Source: Symbiodinium natans (Eukaryota; Sar; Dinophyceae; Suessiales; Symbiodiniaceae). From it: a DNA stretch of 16,490 nt. Made by a program: the position numbers and the translations under genes. The stretch is from NCBI GenBank assembly GCA_905221605.1, contig CAJNDS010001497.1, forward strand, positions 1-16,490, given 5' to 3'. Under the pieces are notes generated by a model. The model searched no databases. It was not told where the DNA came from and worked only from the letters and a program-made list of their open reading frames with translations. Shown here in pieces: positions 13,679 through 16,490 of the stretch. Every line of letters starts with the position of its first letter. The stretch's first letter is position 1.

Positions 13679-13811
13679 CCAGTAGCCATCATTGCCTCAC
13701 AAGACCCGCAGTCGTTCGCGTCAGCTTTCGAAGCCTTCAGAAAATTCAGCAAAACTGACAAGCATCCCAGCAGGCTGCAGACGAACCTGAGCAGATGGAG
13801 GAAAATCTTGA
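13679..13811 (+). CDS. gene D exon 1 of model
   Basis: Acceptor TTAATACCAG. Reads PVAIIASQDPQSFASAFEAF then RKFSKTDKHPSRLQTNLSRW and RKIL, donor GTATAG (13812), phase 1. Without splicing the frame stays open to TGA 13937-13939 (86 codons), a credible alternative end. The minus ORF 13746-13931 is its shadow. Confidence 0.6.
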
Positions 13812-16379
13812 GTATAGCGAATGCTGGACATCACCCCCCTGAAAAGACCGACAATCAACCCCCCCCATACGTTGTGCAAGGGGTTCCTGAAGCGGTTCCT
13901 TTAAGCAAAAAGGGGGGCAAGATTGACACAACTGATTGAAAGCAACAACATGAATGAACGATCTATTGAGTTTGTTCTTGCTCTTGGTTGTGTTTGGCTT
14001 TCAGCGCTCCCGTGCCTAGCAAGTGATTGTGGGTGGTAAATCTGCAAGATTCGCCTCCCAGTTGCGTTTGCAGCTGTTGATTCCGAGCTAGGACTGCGCG
14101 TTTACGGTCTTCTTAGGGATGCTTGGGAAATAGTTTCTAGTTATTGGGCACGTTAATTCCGAAGAAACAGCTAAAATTCAAATTCTTGCTAGGGTTCCCA
14201 AGTTCAGTATAGTGTCTTGTTGTTCCAAAGGACCCCGCTGCGCGGGCAGAGGTGATTGGCCTTTGCCATTTGGCCCTTGGATCCCCTGGCGGCTTAGCCT
14301 ATGAGAAGAGGCTCCATGGTTCAGGGTTGGGGATGAGGGCTTATAGTAGATTAGCTATGAGCTTCGGCTCCACATAAACAGCAGTTGAGGAAAATAAGGG
14401 ACCCCAAATATAGACCCCTAAATCGTAGGATCCCCGTATAGTTAGGAACCCCATAAGGCACCCCCACTATCGTCAACCCGACATATGTTCCCCAGTTCGA
14501 AACGCGATGTTCCTCTTCGGCCGGAGGAACATCATGATGGGCAATTCTAGCAGTCCCTTCGCGATCAAGTACAAAGTCACAGATGCACCCTGGGCAGCAG
14601 TTGAGCTGGTGGTTTAGGGTTTAGGGTTTGGGGTTTAGGGTTTAGGGAACGAATCTTGAGCCAGGAGATGATCAAGCTGGCGCCGCAGAGGACCGTGGCG
14701 CTGCTGAATCACGTGCATGGCGTTCTGGAGAAGCAAAAAGCCAAGGCCAGCATGACTTCTCCAAGACGACGAGTATGATTTTGAGAGCTGCTCAGACTTT
14801 TTGCCCCCATTGCTGCTGTATCTCCTGTGCAAGATGAGAAAGTTTTGTTGTCTTGTACCATAGATGGTATGGGCTCCTCTTGCCCAACTTCAGAATCCGA
14901 CCCACGTAGATTCCCGTAAGTCGCTCTTACTTACCATTTACTGCCATAGACCATAGACTGTCCCAGACCTGTTCGAAAAAGTCATAGGATCAACCTCCAT
15001 CGAATACATGCGGTATCTTCAAGTCTGTGGGATGTCAAAGCCTCTCACTCTCCACGACGCCCTGTCAGGGCAGCAATTTCCTCGTGGGCTCCTCCGTAAC
15101 GGCGGCTGACATCTGTTGGGCCTCGGTATCCGGCTTCTGGTTAGAAGTGTGAATGGATCTCCAAAAACAGAACCAGAAACCCTAAACCCTAAACCCTAAA
15201 CCCTAAACCCTTATTGCAATCCCGCCAGCCCGCAAGGCATTGGTCATTGTGGCACCGCCGGGCGAGGAGCTTCTGCCCCGGCATGAAAGTGGAAAGGCGC
15301 AGGGTGGGGTTGGGGTTGTTTAGGGTTTAGGGTTTAGGGTCAGGTGGTCGATCTTATGCAGAGGTCACAATCTACTACAACGTCCAGTCCATAATATGGG
15401 AGAATGAACGCTGGTGCCTGTTTGTTGAGGGCCTCATCGGCGCGTTCGGCCAGAACCCGCCGGAAGTGTGCCCCGCCGCACGGGGAATTCCCAAAGCCGG
15501 ACCGGGCTTCAGGTTTGGTTTGTTTAGGGTTTGGGGTTGGGGGTTTGGGGTTTGGGGTTTGGGGTATTAAGGGTTTGGAGTGTCGCACCCGCCCACGAAC
15601 CCGCCCACAAGCAGTGGTAGTAGGGAATGGAGTCAGGACATCGGTTGCCAGCAAGATGTTCTGGATCAGCGCGGGAATTGTAAGAAACTTGTTCTACGTG
15701 GGCATGGGTCATGGCCGTTATGCCATTTGGGTGCTTATTTCGCACATCTTTCATACCCTGTGAGGTCTCCCCTCCTATAAGGCTCACTCGTTGCAATTGT
15801 GGGTTTCGGTTGGCTTGGATTTCTCACTGCTATTCGCTATGCCAAGGCAGAGTGCCATCACACCGCTGATTCTGGAGCACCAGCAGCTGATCCTCGGTGA
15901 CAAGGACGGGGTGAAAGGAGTCCGTACCCAGCTTCTCTCGTTCGGAAACTGGAAACTTTTCCAGGAGCTGAGCGACATCCCCTCCATGCTGGAAGGCCAA
16001 GCGCATGCCATGACACTGTCAAAAAACTGTAAGACCAAAGACCTTGTGAGTCCACTGAGGCACGACCAACAGCTACTCCTGAGGCTGAGGACGTGCTCTC
16101 GACCTCTCGGTTCTCGAGGATGTTCTTGAAGCCGAGCTGGGGGGAATGCGTGAGCACTTTTCAAGGTTACAGTGCGGCGGTGGAGGTCAGCCCCATGTGC
16201 CCGAGCTATTGCTGCGCAATGGCATCACCCTTATGTGCATCAAAAGATGTTGCGATGGCCGTAAGACGAGGCAGAAGCGCATGCCCATCGAGATTTGGGT
16301 GGCGGCTGCCGTTTTGAGACATATCGATGATCATCGATTTACTCGAAAATTTGAATTATTTTGGATTTCTGAAGGTTGA
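13679..16379 (+). CDS. gene D: 12-exon model, unknown protein of at least 452 residues
   Basis: Proposed exons: 13679-13811, 14074-14132, 14231-14318, 14496-14608, 14665-14772, 14894-14915, 14988-15095, 15229-15303, 15344-15512, 15652-15679, 15851-16045, 16119-16379. All introns are GT...AG, every junction keeps the reading frame, and the sum is 453 codons with TGA at 16377-16379. The 5-prime end is not located; no ATG is assigned. Intron lengths run from 40 to 446 nt, and two introns consist mainly of TTTAGGG units, one carries the dispersed ~100-bp repeat. The product mixes basic, hydrophobic and charged helices; no catalytic motif or known domain was recognised. Individual micro-exons are less certain than the chain as a whole. 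Confidence 0.6.
14074..14132 (+). CDS. gene D exon 2
   Basis: Acceptor GTTGCGTTTGCAG. Reads VDSELGLRVYGLLRDAWEI, donor GTTTCT (14133), phase 0. The frame is open upstream to 14040 and downstream to TAA 14154. Confidence 0.55.
14231..14318 (+). CDS. gene D exon 3
   Basis: Acceptor CTTGTTGTTCCAAAG; 29 codons plus one base read DPAARAEVIGLCHLALGSPG then GLAYEKRLH. Donor GTTCAG (14319). Confidence 0.6.
14391..14482. repeat. dispersed ~100-bp repeat, copy 3 (intronic)
   Basis: More diverged than copies 1 and 2 but with the same block order: AAAATAAGGGACCCC, AGACCCCTAAAT, GTAGGATCCCC, AGGAACCCCATAAGGCAC. It sits in the intron 14319-14495 of gene D, close to its acceptor. Confidence 0.8.
14496..14608 (+). 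CDS. gene D exon 4
   Basis: Acceptor GTTCCCCAG; two bases then RNAMFLFGRRNIMMGNSSSP and FAIKYKVTDAPWAAVEL. Donor GTGGTTTAGGG (14609), the telomere-type unit, in phase 0. Strong composition. Confidence 0.68.
14609..14664 (+). other. 56-nt intron made mostly of TTTAGGG units
   Basis: Five TTTAGGG/TTTGGGG units (14610-14647), then CGAATCTTGAGCCAG. An earlier acceptor TTTAG at 14645 would shorten it to 37 nt and shift to another open frame. Confidence 0.6.
14665..14772 (+). CDS. gene D exon 5
   Basis: Reads EMIKLAPQRTVALLNHVHGV then LEKQKAKASMTSPRRR, amphipathic helix then basic tail. Donor GTATGA (14773), phase 0. The minus ORF 14635-14832 is its shadow. Confidence 0.62.
14894..14915 (+). CDS. 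gene D exon 6 (22-nt micro-exon)
   Basis: Acceptor CTCTTGCCCAACTTCAG and donor GTAAGT are both close to consensus. Encodes NPTHVDS plus one base; phases fit on both sides. Confidence 0.45.
14988..15095 (+). CDS. gene D exon 7
   Basis: Acceptor AAAAGTCATAG; reads STSIEYMRYLQVCGMSKPLT then LHDALSGQQFPRGLL. Donor GTAACG (15096), phase 1. If unspliced it stops at TGA shortly after. Confidence 0.65.
15177..15213. repeat. CCCTAAA array (gene D intron)
   Basis: Five CCCTAAA units just upstream of the acceptor at 15228. Confidence 0.95.
15229..15303 (+). CDS. gene D exon 8
   Basis: Acceptor ATCCCGCCAG; reads RKALVIVAPPGEELLPRHES then GKAQ. Ends with one base before GTGGGG (15304). Confidence 0.68.
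15304..15343 (+). other. 40-nt intron made of TTTAGGG units
   Basis: GTGGGGTTGGGGTTG then three TTTAGGG units and TCAG. Removing it joins two strongly coding blocks in frame. Confidence 0.68.
15344..15512 (+). CDS. gene D exon 9
   Basis: Reads GRSYAEVTIYYNVQSIIWEN, ERWCLFVEGLIGAFGQNPPE, then VCPAARGIPKAGPGF; donor GTTTGG (15513), phase 2. It is the clearest coding block in the window. The longer ORFs over 15340-15763 are other frames that read into the TTTGGGG repeat. Confidence 0.72.
15515..15575. repeat. TTTGGGG / TTTAGGG array (gene D intron)
   Basis: Starts at the donor of exon 9; mainly GGGTTTG units. Confidence 0.92.
15652..15679 (+). CDS. gene D exon 10 (micro-exon)
   Basis: Acceptor CGGTTGCCAG, donor GTAAGA (15680). 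One base then KMFWISAGI, ends in phase 0. An alternative is a longer exon from 15632 in another open frame, also in phase at its start. Confidence 0.45.
15851..16045 (+). CDS. gene D exon 11
   Basis: Acceptor after a pyrimidine-rich run and GCCAAGGCAG; 65 codons in phase 0 at both ends. Reads SAITPLILEHQQLILGDKDG, VKGVRTQLLSFGNWKLFQEL, SDIPSMLEGQAHAMTLSKNC, then KTKDL. Donor GTGAGT (16046) is near consensus; GTAAGA at 16029 is an alternative. Overlapping minus ORFs (15784-16164, 15858-16157) are judged shadows. Confidence 0.62.
16119..16379 (+). CDS. gene D exon 12, terminal
   Basis: Acceptor CTCGGTTCTCGAG (16118), phase 0. Reads DVLEAELGGMREHFSRLQCG, GGGQPHVPELLLRNGITLMC, IKRCCDGRKTRQKRMPIEIW and on to TGA 16377-16379. 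A GTAAGA donor at 16261 could end the exon early and continue beyond. Two other plus frames are partly open here. Confidence 0.55.
   Translation, partial: DVLEAELGGMREHFSRLQCGGGGQPHVPELLLRNGITLMCIKRCCDGRKTRQKRMPIEIWVAAAVLRHIDDHRFTRKFELFWISEG
16323..16338. repeat. 16-bp perfect palindrome
   Basis: ATCGATGATCATCGAT is its own reverse complement. It lies inside the proposed terminal exon of gene D. Confidence 0.9.
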
Positions 16380-16490
16380 AACCTTGATGAACGACTCCGG
16401 GAAAAAGGCCCATGATGCCTCAAGAGGGATTTTATTTGCATTAATGAATGAATGATAGGACAAAAGGAATGTGTTGGACGATAATCATAA
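16380..16490. other. 3-prime flank, no feature
   Basis: AT-rich sequence after the proposed stop, with a short ATGA run (16443-16455). No gene seen. Confidence 0.5.

Noticed and set aside
15784-16164. 126-codon minus-strand gene
   Set aside because: The plus frame has better composition, good splice signals and in-phase neighbours; the minus ORF is taken as its shadow.
1-16490. A true chromosome end
   Set aside because: The telomere units occur throughout in both orientations and are interrupted by unique and coding-like sequence; no terminal array runs off either edge.

Overview
This window looks like nuclear DNA of a eukaryotic microalga, most likely a dinoflagellate (Symbiodiniaceae-like). 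The inference rests on four points: TTTAGGG-type telomere repeats scattered through the whole window in both orientations, short exons with GT...AG borders, no bacterial-style long ORFs, and every convincing exon lying on the plus strand (dinoflagellate genes often form one-directional blocks). Other lineages with TTTAGGG telomeres (chromerids, cryptophytes, some green algae) cannot be excluded. No protein here was recognised by family; functions are left open.

The simple ORFs longer than about 60 codons are mostly misleading. The real coding signal is in short open blocks without ATG, bounded by AG and GT, between telomere-like arrays. Exons were chained by checking reading phase across each proposed intron.

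Layout (all plus strand): (A) 108-5387, scattered exon candidates that do not all agree in phase, among long CCCTAAA and TTTAGGG arrays. (B) 5549-9831, a chain of short exons ending in TAA at 9829-9831; several links are phase-consistent and at least one link is missing. (C) 10423-10880, two clear exons split by a pure TTTAGGG intron, then an open block broken by one TAG. (E) 11662-12784, a gene in a repeat-poor island with a trinucleotide repeat in one intron. A lone strong exon lies at 13185-13273. (D) 13679-16379, the best model: 12 exons, all junctions in phase, 452 codons plus TGA, unknown protein.

The most interesting structure is that the telomere-like arrays act as introns: several introns of 38-66 nt consist almost wholly of TTTAGGG or CCCTAAA units, and the unit itself supplies GTTTAGGG donors and TTTAG acceptors. 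A pair of exactly 14+14 perfect copies in inverted orientation flanks one small exon. A separate family of about 100 bp occurs three times, once inside an intron of gene D. Two further inverted repeats, an 8-nt GGGGTTTT array, a 48-bp higher-order repeat and several microsatellites complete the picture. No rRNA, tRNA, CRISPR, operon or bacterial signal was seen.
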